From the NCBI RefSeq assembly GCF_000835495.1, contig NW_015622542.1, positions 1,014,485-1,078,484 on the forward strand: a stretch of 64,000 nucleotides of DNA, given 5' to 3'. The position numbers were made by a program, and so were the translations under genes. This DNA is from Cladophialophora immunda. Lineage: Eukaryota; Ascomycota; Eurotiomycetes; Chaetothyriales; Herpotrichiellaceae. The notes beneath the pieces are model-generated. The model had not been told where the DNA came from. It ran no database searches and saw only the letters and a list, made by a program, of their open reading frames with translations. Every line of letters begins with the position of its first letter. Position 1 is the stretch's first letter. This document shows positions 23,987 through 34,052 of this stretch, one piece after another.

Positions 23987-24847
23987 TTACCTCTCTCCCA
24001 ACGCCTTGACGCGCTTGCTCGACTGCTCTTCGAGCTTCACCAACTGAGCCTTGCCATCCTGATCCACGTACACGAGAAATTCGCGGCCCTGGATCGTCAC
24101 CACCTGGCCACTGTCCTCACGGTTTCTTTTGTGACTTGGCCTCGGAATGGTGTTCATCCCCCTAGCTTGTATCTCAACCGGCTCCACGTCATCCGCGACC
24201 CTGATTACGTTCGTTGCTGGCCTCGCAGATTGGCTGTTGCGAGTGGCCTTTTGCGACTCGCCTCGTGCCTTGGGGACCTTGGCGGTGACATTCGTCTCTG
24301 CTTGGACGGCATCTATGCATTTGGTGCAAATTGGGTTGCTGGAGGCGTCGAAATCCAACTCGGACCATGGAAAAGACTGCCCACACCTGACGCACTCAAC
24401 CTTCTCGACCCAGCGATTGGCAGTCGATTTGCGAGACCGTTTGCCCTCGCCTGTCAAGGTATCTCCAGCCTCGGCAGCCATTTCCCAGAGCTCTTCGACT
24501 TCTCTCGCCAGCTCTTCCTGAACGTCCAGCTTATCTTCCGCTCTGTTCCCGCCCACTTCAGGGCTACTAGCTGTAACAGATGCGGACTGGTCACGATGTG
24601 AGCTTGTCATCTGGCCCCGCTTCTGTTGTGAATGGCTCTGCCCCTCCGTCTCTGTTTTGATATCGATCATGATTCTTTTCCTAATGATTGATTGAGAAAG
24701 GTGCTTGCCGAGGTCCGTCCAGAAAGCATCCAGTTTGACAACATTCGACCACCATTTCTGTGTGAAAAGCGCCGCGTCAGCGAAGACGTATTCCACAGGG
24801 ACTGAGCACCCCGGTAAAGAGATCTTGGGTCTTCGTGACTTGGGCAT
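23987..24847 (-). CDS. Unknown protein with paired CxxC motifs (286 aa)
   Basis: I do not recognise this protein. The N-terminal ~65 residues look folded (PVEYVFADAALFTQKWWSNV, then a basic helix), followed by a charged, Ser/Gln-rich linker. At about residues 155-185 two CxxC pairs, CVRCGQSFPWSELDF and CTKCID, are spaced about 20 residues apart and could form a zinc ribbon. Basic patches (KRSRKSTANRW, SHKRNRE) suggest nuclear location. The end contains VVTIQGREFLVYVDQDGKAQ, a beta-hairpin-like module. The start at 24847 is the first ATG with plausible protein sequence after it; the frame is open to 24943. It could have an additional upstream exon. Confidence 0.6.
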   Translation of the reverse strand: MPKSRRPKISLPGCSVPVEYVFADAALFTQKWWSNVVKLDAFWTDLGKHLSQSIIRKRIMIDIKTETEGQSHSQQKRGQMTSSHRDQSASVTASSPEVGGNRAEDKLDVQEELAREVEELWEMAAEAGDTLTGEGKRSRKSTANRWVEKVECVRCGQSFPWSELDFDASSNPICTKCIDAVQAETNVTAKVPKARGESQKATRNSQSARPATNVIRVADDVEPVEIQARGMNTIPRPSHKRNREDSGQVVTIQGREFLVYVDQDGKAQLVKLEEQSSKRVKALGER

Positions 24848-25304
24848 ATTGTTTCTACTGAAGCAAATTTGAGGAAAGGACGAGGATGGTCGAATTAACG
24901 AAGCTGATGAAGATCGCACTCTTCCTAGCCAGATTAGCGACAAGAAGACTAAAAGTAGAAGTGAGGTTCATGGGAGTTGCATACACTTACCGAGTTCTTT
25001 ATTTCTTTCAGTCTTCGGATAACAAATGATGTTGGCAGTCGCAAATGTGTAAGAAGTGGGGGAACGGGCTCGATGGACATCAGGGGAGGATGATATCTGT
25101 TTAGGACGGTAGATATTGTTCCCGACTGTAGGAGCAGCCAAAATTACCCGCTTCACTGTTCTGGGGCAAATATTCTGTGAAATGAGTTGAATGAATGGTG
25201 CTAAAGGTGTTTTGAAAGTGGAATGAAGAGTACAAGTCAAAACAGGAGAGGTCATCGAGATGGTTCGAAGCATGGCATGTGAAAGCGCTGGTGGACAAAT
25301 CTGA
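24848..25304. other. Intergenic, about 0.45 kb
   Basis: Between two minus-strand genes: downstream of RAD1 and upstream of the CxxC protein. Antisense and overlapping frames have no protein-like features. Confidence 0.5.
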
Positions 25305-26414
25305 TCAAGGGTTTTCATTGTCTGGCTCCAGGTCGAGCTCTTCAGATGTTTCGTCTTCAAGCTCAGCCGTGCTTCCGGTCTCCTCATCATCCAGGAGCGG
25401 AACAAATCTAAAGTCAACAAAAGCGACACTGCCGGGCGTAGGTGGTGCATTGGCGGCCGCACTGTCATCTCGCCGTGGACCAGCATTGGCACCGTCCCCC
25501 AAGTCAATCATGAATTGCAGGCTAAGCACCCCTTGTTGATCCTGACGAATGCTGACTTTGCTGGCCAAGGCCATCGCTCGTCCTGCCCTCTTGATCATGT
25601 CGAACTTGTATTTCTGGCAGACTCTACCGTTGCTTCCAGACGGTGCAACGACTGAGAATGTTTCCGTGACAAGGGGCTGCCTCTTTGCCCTAGGTCCACT
25701 GGGGGTGGGGTCGTTCTTCGATTCGGGCATAAAGTCCACAGTGCTGTCACCAAACGGGCCTCCTTCGCCCTCCAATGAGAAAAAGGGGGCAGAACGGCTC
25801 GAAGCATTGATTACAAGAACTGTTGGATTGGTACCCGAGAGCTCTCCGATGGCATCATTCAACCAAGCACTCCGCATGATTGCCTTCAAACACAACGAGT
25901 TCCGATCCAAGGGGATACCGCCATCGTCACCATATTCGTCATGGGCTTGATACGTGTTCATCTCACATGTTGTGGTGACTGATCCCTCTTGAATAGTGAT
26001 TGTGAGCGGTGCGCCAGCTTCTTGGTACGAAATTCGACATGTGCCTCCAAGCGCCAGAGCCGGAGTGGTGAAGGCGTTCCCATACGAAGATGAAAATCCA
26101 CCGTAAGGATTGCGAGCTGAGGAACTGGCTTCAGCAATACCAAATATTTGCAGAGTTTCGAGTAGAGCAACAATTGAGACCGAAAAGGTGGGCAATGAAT
26201 GATCTTCCTCTTTGAGTCTCAAATTATAAGAAGAGAACAGGGCCTTGTCGAGAAAGGTCAGGCCTTGAACGACTCGTGCTTCCTCAACGGAGAACTTGAT
26301 TCCTTGTTGGGTGATCTCGACCTCCGCACGCTGGGAAAAAGCAATGCACCGAAGCAAGAGATACAACTGTCTAGCAGATGTAGACACGGCGGTGAAGATG
26401 GGGGAGCCAGCCAT
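25305..26414 (-). CDS. RAD1: RAD1, 9-1-1 checkpoint clamp subunit (369 aa)
   Basis: Rad1 (Rad17 in budding yeast) forms the PCNA-like ring with Rad9 and Hus1 that is loaded at damaged DNA and activates the ATR/Mec1 kinase. The protein starts at once with the clamp fold: FTAVSTSARQLYLLLRCIAF, then VEITQQGIKFSVEEARVVQG, which matches the start of the family. Later clamp strands are GGTCRISYQEAGAPLTI and KYKFDMIKRAGRAMALASKV, followed by a final strand ending in VAFVDFRFVPLL. The middle and C-terminal acidic tail (about residues 340-369) are poorly ordered. No intron is needed. Length is within the range I expect for filamentous fungi. It is a nuclear protein with no targeting sequence other than the fold. 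Confidence 0.92.
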   Translation of the reverse strand: MAGSPIFTAVSTSARQLYLLLRCIAFSQRAEVEITQQGIKFSVEEARVVQGLTFLDKALFSSYNLRLKEEDHSLPTFSVSIVALLETLQIFGIAEASSSARNPYGGFSSSYGNAFTTPALALGGTCRISYQEAGAPLTITIQEGSVTTTCEMNTYQAHDEYGDDGGIPLDRNSLCLKAIMRSAWLNDAIGELSGTNPTVLVINASSRSAPFFSLEGEGGPFGDSTVDFMPESKNDPTPSGPRAKRQPLVTETFSVVAPSGSNGRVCQKYKFDMIKRAGRAMALASKVSIRQDQQGVLSLQFMIDLGDGANAGPRRDDSAAANAPPTPGSVAFVDFRFVPLLDDEETGSTAELEDETSEELDLEPDNENP

Positions 26415-26578
26415 TGTAGGAGAGACTTTTGGACGAGACGAACTCTGGTGGTTGTTGGTGTGCAGGTAGGGGGATAGAGAGGCAGAGGATGATCGAGAGA
26501 ATCTTAAACATAGACACCAAATCCGCAGATGGCGTATACTGCCCCGAACCTATCATTGTGTGAATATGTATGTTAAGC

Positions 26579-27064
26579 TCAGTCCTTTTCCCGCACGTAC
26601 CCAAATGCCAGGGAGGCTGGGAGCCCGAAGATAGGTATTGAAAGAGGTGATTTGTTCAAGGCGAAGAGTCCAGTGAATATCAGCCCTGTGCAAGTCAGTA
26701 GAAGTCGCCAGTGCAAAGTACCAGAAGTCTCACCAATGAGCAATAAGAACAGTCCTACGGTCAATTGGCTCTCCTTGCCAACCGTGGGCTGGAAAGGGCT
26801 GCCTGCGGCTGCTTGCCAGACTTCGTAGAGCGACATTGATGTGGTATCAAGGTCGTCGAACACAGCTTCAAGTGTTTGGTCTGGTAGATTCCATGGCGAG
26901 AGGAGAGTGGCGCGAGTGCCAAAGGTGGTCTCACGAAAGACGCGACTGCATTGAGTGTCTGTTTCAGGAAACAATTCCGAGGCTTGCGCTAATCCTTCTA
27001 AGGCAAGGACTCCCAGCGTCTTGAACCGCGGCCGAGATCGCCTCTCGACTTCGAGGCTGATCAT
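26579..27064 (-). CDS. Small fungal membrane protein of unknown function (145 aa spliced)
   Basis: I do not recognise the family. Exon 1 is 27064-26734, a 48-bp intron is 26733-26686 (donor GTGAGA, acceptor CACAG), and exon 2 is 26685-26579. Splicing joins QLTVGLFLLLIG to LIFTGLFALNKSPL and makes one continuous membrane helix, followed by a second short hydrophobic segment (IPIFGLPASLAFGY). Without splicing the frame stays open and 16 residues are inserted. The N-terminal ~95 residues are soluble, with a LYEVWQAAAG helix. It begins 94 bp from GCN5 on the other strand and lies 164 bp upstream of RAD1 on the same strand. A tail-anchored or two-pass organelle membrane protein is likely; function unknown. 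Confidence 0.65.
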   Translation of the reverse strand: MISLEVERRSRPRFKTLGVLALEGLAQASELFPETDTQCSRVFRETTFGTRATLLSPWNLPDQTLEAVFDDLDTTSMSLYEVWQAAAGSPFQPTVGKESQLTVGLFLLLIGETSGTLHWRLLLTCTGLIFTGLFALNKSPLSIPIFGLPASLAFGYVREKD

Positions 27065-27112
27065 TCACTTTTGACTACTGCGACAACGCCCTCGTACACG
27101 TTCGAGACGTGG

Positions 27113-27119
27113 TATATAA
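27113..27119. promoter_or_regulatory. TATATAA in the 94-bp GCN5 divergent promoter
   Basis: TATATAA is 40 bp before the predicted GCN5 start and about 49 bp before the start of the divergent membrane-protein gene. It is almost palindromic, so it could position transcription in either direction. Evidence is position and consensus only. Confidence 0.4.
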
Positions 27120-27158
27120 GGGATCATTCGATATATTCATGACAGTGGAGTCGTCGCG

Positions 27159-28731
27159 ATGGCGCCTATAAACGGTGAACGTGAGATTTCCTGGGTGCGG
27201 CAGAATGGCTTGTGAACCTTTACTGACCCTGTGCTCTACGCAGATACTAAGAGAAAGGCGTCCGAGGATGCGGCATCCTCTCGATCTAAAAAGGCCAGAA
27301 CCGAGTCGCCAGTACTGGAGGATGGTATCAAGCATGAAGAGGTAAATTCATCAACGATCTCAGATCGCCTTCGTCATGCCTTTCAACCCTCCCCAAGCGG
27401 GAATCTTTCCGCCTGACGATAACCTGTATCGTTTTGACTCAAATATTTCTACGGATTCGGATTCAACAATATCCCTGTCGTACCTTGAAGACTACGGACT
27501 TCCTTATCGTTGCGTTTCCCAGGCTGAGCGTCCTGCATTGAAGACAACCGAGACTAATCTCGCTTTTAAACAGTCCGACACAGACCCCCCAATCACCCCT
27601 ACCCCTGTCGATTTTCCCGAGAAGCCAGCTGTCGTTGAAGAGAAGCAAGGACATATTGAGTTCAGGGTCGTCAACAATGACAATTCGAGGGAGAGCAACA
27701 TCATCTTGACCGGGTTGAAATGCATCTTCCAGAAGCAACTGCCGAAGATGCCTAAGGACTACATCGCCCGCCTAGTTTATGATAAAACGCATCTGTCCAT
27801 CGCTATTATCAAGCAACCTCTTGAGGTGGTTGGAGGCATAACATACCGACCGTTCAACGCGAGAAGGTTCGCTGAGATCGTCTTCTGCGCGATCTCGTCA
27901 GATCAGCAGGTCAAGGGGTATGGCGCTCACCTGATGGCGCACTTGAAAGACTATGTCAAGGCTACTTCCCCCATCATGTATTTTCTGACCTACGCCGACA
28001 ACTATGCGATTGGTTACTTTAAAAAGCAGGGCTTTACCAAAGAGATCACCCTGGAGAAGTCGATTTGGATGGGATACATCAAAGATTACGAAGGAGGCAC
28101 CATCATGCAATGCAGCATGTTGCCCAAGATCCGCTACCTGCAGGCTCCTCGAATGCTGCAGAAGCAGAAAGAGGCGGTCATGGCCAAGATCCGCGCAGTG
28201 AGCAAGTCCCACATCGTTCACCCTCCGCCTGCACAGTGGAAGAACGGCATCGTCGAGATAGACCCCATGTCAATTCCCGCAATCAAAGAGTCTGGATGGT
28301 CTCCTTCAATGGATGAACTCTCCCGACAACCTCGACATGGCCCGAACTACAACCAGCTTCTCCACCTGCTCAACGACATGCAGAACCACACAGCTGCCTG
28401 GCCCTTCGCACAGCCAGTCAACAAGGATGAAGTACCCGATTACTACGAAGTCATCAAGGAACCGATGGACCTGTCGACAATGGAGGAACGTCTGCAGAAT
28501 GATCTGTACCCTAGGCCAGAAGACTTTATCAAGGATGCGAAACTAATCTTCGACAATTGCCGGCGCTACAACAACGAAACCACACCATACGCCAAGAGTG
28601 CGAACAAGCTGGAAAAATTCATGTGGCAACAGATCAAGAATATCCCAGAGTGGTCGGTGAGTGGTCATGAGCTGACAATGATTTGGAGTTCCGACACACT
28701 GACAAGATTTCTATAGCACCTTGCGGAATAA
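27159..28731 (+). CDS. GCN5: GCN5 histone acetyltransferase (about 405 aa, 4 exons)
   Basis: Gcn5 is the catalytic subunit of SAGA/ADA and acetylates histone H3 tails. The best model is 27159-27180, 27244-27341, 27574-28656 and 28717-28731. The N-terminus is a basic KRKASED/KKART nuclear-signal region. The acetyltransferase domain runs from [16 protein letters not shown]; its acetyl-CoA loop is [16 protein letters not shown], and the core [17 protein letters not shown] is intact. The C-terminal bromodomain contains [16 protein letters not shown] and [14 protein letters not shown]. The last exon adds only HLAE. The third exon start is uncertain: 27574 has a good ACTAATC branch site, but 27523 also keeps phase 0. 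The first donor could alternatively be at 27175. Confidence 0.93.
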
Positions 28732-29668
28732 GCTCTATTCATCCTGCAGACCTGCATGACCGTTGGCGTATGTACTATAGCAATGTGGCTTGAGGCAGGA
28801 GTTTGCATTGGCGGAGTTGGCGGTGAGAAGCGGACGATGACACGGCATGATGACGTTGGTTGGCTTTGCGTGCATGAAAGATGATACCCAGACTGCATCC
28901 CAGGCGTTTTTCTCAACTTGATCTATGAAGACATGATAATGGGGGACAGTGGCACACACATAAACAGCATTTCTCTGGTGGCGCCACGAGTGTTGCATAA
29001 GGCACGCCTACAGGTGCAAACAAGGAGATTGGCAAAGTCCGACTCACCAGCAACATCCCGAGTAGTTGTTGTTATTATTATTACTAAATGACGAATTGCC
29101 ATGTGCAAGTCTGTGTGGTTGAGTGGCTGGTAGCGAAGCCAAAACTCCGGGGACCTGCAGATTGTTCGGACCGCGAGAGCAGCCAATCAGAAGCTCTCCA
29201 GGGGCTTGCAGGGGGTTGCCCCGGCCGCGTCCAATTCAAGGTTCCGTGGCCAAAGGTCGCTCCCTTCCCTGCTTTTCTCAGGATACACCACCACTTCACC
29301 CTCATCCTCGACAAGACAGGACAGAGACAAGACAGCCCAGCTCTTTGCTGCACCTGTCCACGCCTTCTCCGCTCGCTGAATTCTCTTCGACACGCTCGCT
29401 ATCGCCTCTTCGCCCGCCATGTCCACCATGTAATCCAAGATCCACCCGCCTCCCACTCGCGACCCCCGTAACTTAGTCCTCACGTCACTTCGACTTCACC
29501 TCGACATCACACGGTCTCCCGCCGAGACGAGGTTCATTCGCTGCAACCGGAGTGCGGCGACTGTAACAGACCGATCCGATCTCAAAGACATCGCAACTGC
29601 TCGCCTGTCGATATCGTTGAGCGACGTCCCGATTGGAGCAATTTGCTACCGCAAGATCAACAAATACA
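28732..29668. other. Intergenic, about 0.9 kb
   Basis: Between GCN5 and the RGS gene, both plus. From 29250 the plus strand becomes CT-rich and looks like a promoter/leader (ACCACCACTTCACCCTCATCC). Frames on both strands at 29084-29483 are chance products of this composition. Confidence 0.5.
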
Positions 29669-30944
29669 ATGGCAAAACCAGGGAGCCGGGGCGAGGATGT
29701 TGAGGTTCGCAACCGACTGCCCACTTTGATGGAGGTCTTGGGGAGAAGGACTCTAGCTCCGGTTGATCTGTTCTCGTTCTACATATACATGCGCGACCAG
29801 CAACGCTCAGTGGACTACCTGGACTTCTGGTTTGTTTTCGAGCTGGCACTCAAGACTTGAATCACCACTGACTCGTTCAACAGGCTCGATGTATCTCAAC
29901 ACATGTCCCTGTGCCGCCACTATGTCCGAGAATTGCGCCGCTCGATGCTCGTTGACACGCCCGAAATGGAAAAAACTACTAGCAAAAGGTCTTCGGCTTT
30001 ACTCGAACAGTTTGAATTAGGAGAGGGAGTGGACTCGAGGAAGAGTGGTCAAGAATCGAGAGTGTCTGCCATCTTGAGATCAGACAACGGAGGCGCCGGC
30101 GCCGCAGGTCCCAAGCCGCCCCGAAGCAGGGGAGAGGGAGGTGGTGCTACCGATCACTCACCTTCACACAGCTTGGGATCAGCCAATTCAAGAAACCTCA
30201 GTCGTCCCTCCGGCGACCGACCTTCACCTTCAGAACTGCCACAACCGACCTACTCTACCCCTGAAGTGCGCACGGATTCGAACTCTCCCGGGCATAGTGT
30301 CGCTAGGGCCGACATTAAAGCCAGTGCAGAGAAGATCCTCTACACTTTTGTCCTGCCGGGGTCGGAGCGAGAAATCGTTCTGCCAGACACAATGCTGAAC
30401 AGAATTATTCGCGCAATTGAGGAGGAAGGACGAGACGATCCAGAGGTGTTTGACGATGCCAAGGACTACGTCTTCCAGGCGATGGAAAGGGATGCATTTC
30501 CAGGGTTTTTGCAGGCCAAAGCCCTAGGAAATCTAGTCCCGTTGAGCGTCTTGATCAGGCTGGCCATTGGCCTGGCGAGCTTGATGGCCGGGTTCTGGGC
30601 TGGTTACTACATGATTCTGAGGGACAGGTCAAGGGCTACTCGCTGCTGGGTAAGGATTCTCTCTCTTCACTCAGTCTTGGTTCAACCCCACTAACCATAC
30701 CGTTTAGCTTATCCTCCCCTTTACAATCGGTTGCTACTTCCTCGTCTCCTATCAATACAAGCTCGACATCGTCGCTGCTTACCTGGGATTTAGTGAATAC
30801 ACATGGATGAACTGGTCGCGCGTCAGAGAACCGTTTGTGCGTCGACTACTTTTGACACGAGCGACCATTGCATTCTTGATGTTTGCTGCGGCGGCGGTGG
30901 CGTTGAGTGTCTTATTTATATTTGTGCCGGGTACGAGGTTCTAG
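29669..30944 (+). CDS. RAX1: Rax1-type RGS-domain membrane protein (387 aa, 3 exons)
   Basis: This matches the Rax1/RgsC type: an RGS-like domain followed by membrane helices. Rax1 marks bud or polar growth sites in yeast; fungal RgsC affects growth and development. Exons are 29669-29829, 29884-30649 and 30708-30944. The RGS start is LPTLMEVLGRRTLAPVDLFS; splicing creates YLDFWLDVSQHMSLC. The domain is interrupted by a Ser/Pro/Gly-rich insert at about residues 95-200 and resumes at ADIKASAEKILYTFVLPGS, ending VFQAMERDAFPGFLQAKAL. Three hydrophobic segments follow (near VLIRLAIGLASLMAGFWAGY, LILPFTIGCYFLVSYQ and the C-terminal end). The last lies at the extreme C-terminus. Whether it still acts as a GTPase activator is not evident. 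Confidence 0.88.
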
Positions 30945-32257
30945 GTGTTGGTGGAAATGTGATGAGTTCGGAGTGACGCAAATGACTATGGTTGGTTCGG
31001 CGTTCAATGTGCTTGAAGAGTGGCCGGGATCTGAGCGTGGTGGGATGTTCAATGCTTCAAGTCCAGCGAAGCAGTGAACGAGCAAGGTCGGTTATGTTTT
31101 GCTATGGGGAACATAAGGCGTTGTCGGAGTCGGCCATGATGAACGGGCAACATGCAGCCATCGATCTAACTGCAACAACCGATGAAAAATGCACAAAGGC
31201 TGGAAGATACAGTGATTGCAGAAACAGCAAAACGCCTCGACAGGTACGACATCTCGCAACACAACGTCCAAGCTGAGGCTGCAGATCAACAACAGGAAAG
31301 ACACATGGAGCTTGGATATGTATGCTGTTAGCTATGCACCAACTGGACACATGAGCCGTTCATATGCCCAAATGTTTCACACGTTGAGTTGATTGAACCT
31401 GGTCCTAGCGCCGTTTCGTTCCGTCGCTGCTGGGAAAATGGATCCCGGCGTAGTGTCTCCCATGACGAAAAGGATTATATGCATCTCTATGCACGTCCAC
31501 CGTTGAATATTTCCAAAATCGAGACGCAGATCGAGCTCGAGGCCGCGGTTGTATGGACTGTACGAGGTAGGCATCCATGGATTTATCACGCACGAGCGTC
31601 CCCCCTCTCTTTCGACTGGTCTACATCTTCAACTCAACTCCCTTTCCGGCCCGGTGGCCGCGTCGGCACACAGGAACGTGAAGAAAGGAAGGAAATGTCC
31701 TGTTTGAATCGCTGCATTGCTTTTGCTCGCGGAGACATGTAGGAGGAGATAGGATCGGAATTCGGATCGGCTGGAGTCCCTAGGGTAAGGTTCCCAGGGA
31801 CCGGTTCTTCATCATGTTCGTTATCATTTATCGCGTCTAGGATTTTCAGGATGTGACCATGTCCATTACCTCCCCCTCGTGTCGGTCAATCAACTTGACG
31901 GTAACCGGTGGCATTGACGGACGTCCCAACGATCGCCTCTCAAGGCAGTCCGCCCCAGGCCACGCTAGCATTGCATCAGCCGGTCTAGTGGCTGAGTGGT
32001 GTATGGTAGGTATGTTGCATCGCTCGAATAGAGGACTAACGTCATTCTTGCTTGAGATCGACCGACCAAACTGTACGTCCGGATGTGTTTCGTTTCCTGG
32101 GGCACGAGTTCGGCCTGTGTGGGCACTTGCTTCGACTCTGCGAGCTCCAGCCAGCGACACGTTCGAAGACGGACACCCTCTCATCGATAGAGTTGTACCA
32201 CCTAGTAGTCATATCGTCCGCTTGAAGGTGCATTCAATCGACGGCAGATCCAAAACA
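30945..32257. other. Intergenic, about 1.3 kb, convergent 3' ends
   Basis: Between the RGS gene (+) and CSN7 (-). Short frames occur on both strands but none shows a motif, consistent splice sites or protein-like composition. No RNA gene or repeat was recognised. It is long for a convergent spacer. Confidence 0.45.
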
Positions 32258-33324
32258 TCACTTTGACCCCCGTCCGCGGTTTCGCTTTGCACCTCGTGAG
32301 CCCCCACTCCCTCCGCCTCGCGGTCCGGACCCTGTAAAGCCACCTGGGCCCTCACTGATACCCTCATCCAAGTCCATCCTGCCCTCCTCGTAGTCATCAT
32401 CCACGTCATCACCTTCGCCTTCCATCTGCTGGTCGAGATCCCGCTTACTGGGAGGACGCTGGCCTGCACCAAAGCCAGCGCCGCGACCGGCACGTCCGTT
32501 TCCACCTCGGACATCCGACATGACGCCATTGTCACTTGATGGTTGCTGTCGGTCATTGTTGAGGACAAGCGAGTCTACCTCATTCTGCCTAGCTTTCTCT
32601 CGCATCGCTCTCTGTTGTGCCGTTGCACGAATAGCAGCGATTTGCGCTTCGAGGTCGCTCACAACAGAGACGCAGCGCGATTCCCATGTCTGTAGGATCT
32701 GCAAGAGTACGGGAAGAGAGTGAGGGCGCAGATCGCGAAGGGGGGCAACAGACAAGATGTGGACGGTTGGCGGAGTCGACGTAGGGCTGAGACGAGCAGT
32801 GAGGAGGCCGGAGTAGATTGACTGTGTTATCAAGGATTCCAGCTCTTGGGGAGTCGAAAGCAGGAGGGAGGCCAAGAGCCCAGGGTATGTCAAGGGATTT
32901 GCTGTTGCGTTCTTGCCGGTCGGCGCGAACGGTGAAGCCAGAGTCAGAAGACTAAGCTGGCGTAGCTTGAAGGTTTGAGCATCGTCGAGGGGTGGGAGAG
33001 AGGGGTCGGCTATGAAGGGCACAGTCCATTAGCACATCAGTCACAATGGCTACCACCCTGCCGCTTTGAAGCTGTACCTTTATACTCTTCGTACGTCCCC
33101 CAACTGAAGATCTCCAACAATGTCAACCATGGTTCTGCTTCCGTGCCTCTCAAGCTCTGGATCGCTGGCAGTTGAAGCAACTCGGTGAAAAGATATGCCC
33201 CGTGTGCGGAGATGGCTCCCTTGATCAGTTCAGCAATGAAGCGGGGTGAAGGGGTCTTTGTTGTAGTCGCGAGGTGGACAAAAGGTTGGATCGCAGCAAG
33301 AGCTTTTGTCTGAGAGGGGTCCAT
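32258..33324 (-). CDS. CSN7: CSN7, COP9 signalosome subunit 7 (332 aa, 2 exons)
   Basis: CSN7 is a PCI-domain subunit of the COP9 signalosome, which removes Nedd8 from cullins and so controls SCF-type ubiquitin ligases. Exon 1 is 33324-33078, the 68-bp intron 33077-33010, exon 2 33009-32258. The joint reads FSWGTYEEYK-ADPSLPPLDD, the family hallmark. The PCI/winged-helix part includes FKLRQLSLLTLA and LESLITQSIYSGLLTARL, followed by a helical region around EAQIAAIRATAQQRAMREKA. The last 90 residues are acidic then Gly/Arg-rich (GGSRGAKRNRGRGSK) and probably disordered; RGG-like tails are not a feature I usually expect of this subunit in animals. The gene is divergent from CCC2 with a 728-bp shared upstream region. 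Confidence 0.92.
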
Positions 33325-34052
33325 TGTCAATAAAGAGCTGAAGACGCGGGAGAGTAGAGGGATCCGTGCGAAGGTGGAAGAAGATATGGGGATTGAATGG
33401 GAGGCTTAACTCTCAGACAAGGCTGCCATTGCGGGCATATGTGAGAGCTTGGCATTGACGAGGCTGAGCGTCACCAGGCTCGCGCTTTTGCACGTGCTTC
33501 ACGCTTACCTAACCACCAGGTGCTGAATGGGCTACAAGACTTCCTCCTATTCATGACCGAAACAACTATTGTCACAGCTGTTTCCTGTCAATACGACCAG
33601 ACACGCCAATGGCGTCAGTTCTCTCCTGATCTCCACGGGGGCGAGGCTGCGCAACAGCCCTGCAATGCCTCCATGCGGCCAATGGTGGCGTGATACTAAT
33701 CAGGGAGTCTCTGTCGCCGAATCCGTCGATAGCGTCACTTTCGGTTTCAGGCGTTTGATCCCGCGCATCAGGCATTTCTCAGCTTCAACCCCCCCGTCTC
33801 ACTCTGACTTCAACACAACTCGGTCCGCTTGCGAACCACCCAAGTCCGCTTACTTGTCGTCTGCGCTCTCCGTTCCTTCAATACGCTCTTTTAAAGTCCT
33901 ATCTCGCTTCCTGTACGATCTGCCACACCTCCATCTTCGAGTTTCTTTTCTACTCCGAAATCGGTTCCAGAACGCGTGCCCCCGGACGATGCCTTTATGA
34001 TTGCCTCCTCCATTTCAGCACCGCTGGTTTTCTCGATCGAACGTTCTTTAAG
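33325..34052. other. Divergent promoter between CSN7 and CCC2, 728 bp
   Basis: Contains both promoters. The part before CCC2 is CT-rich (33780-34000) as in many fungal leaders. I did not find a clear pair of copper-response sites, so copper regulation is not supported by what I can see. Confidence 0.5.
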
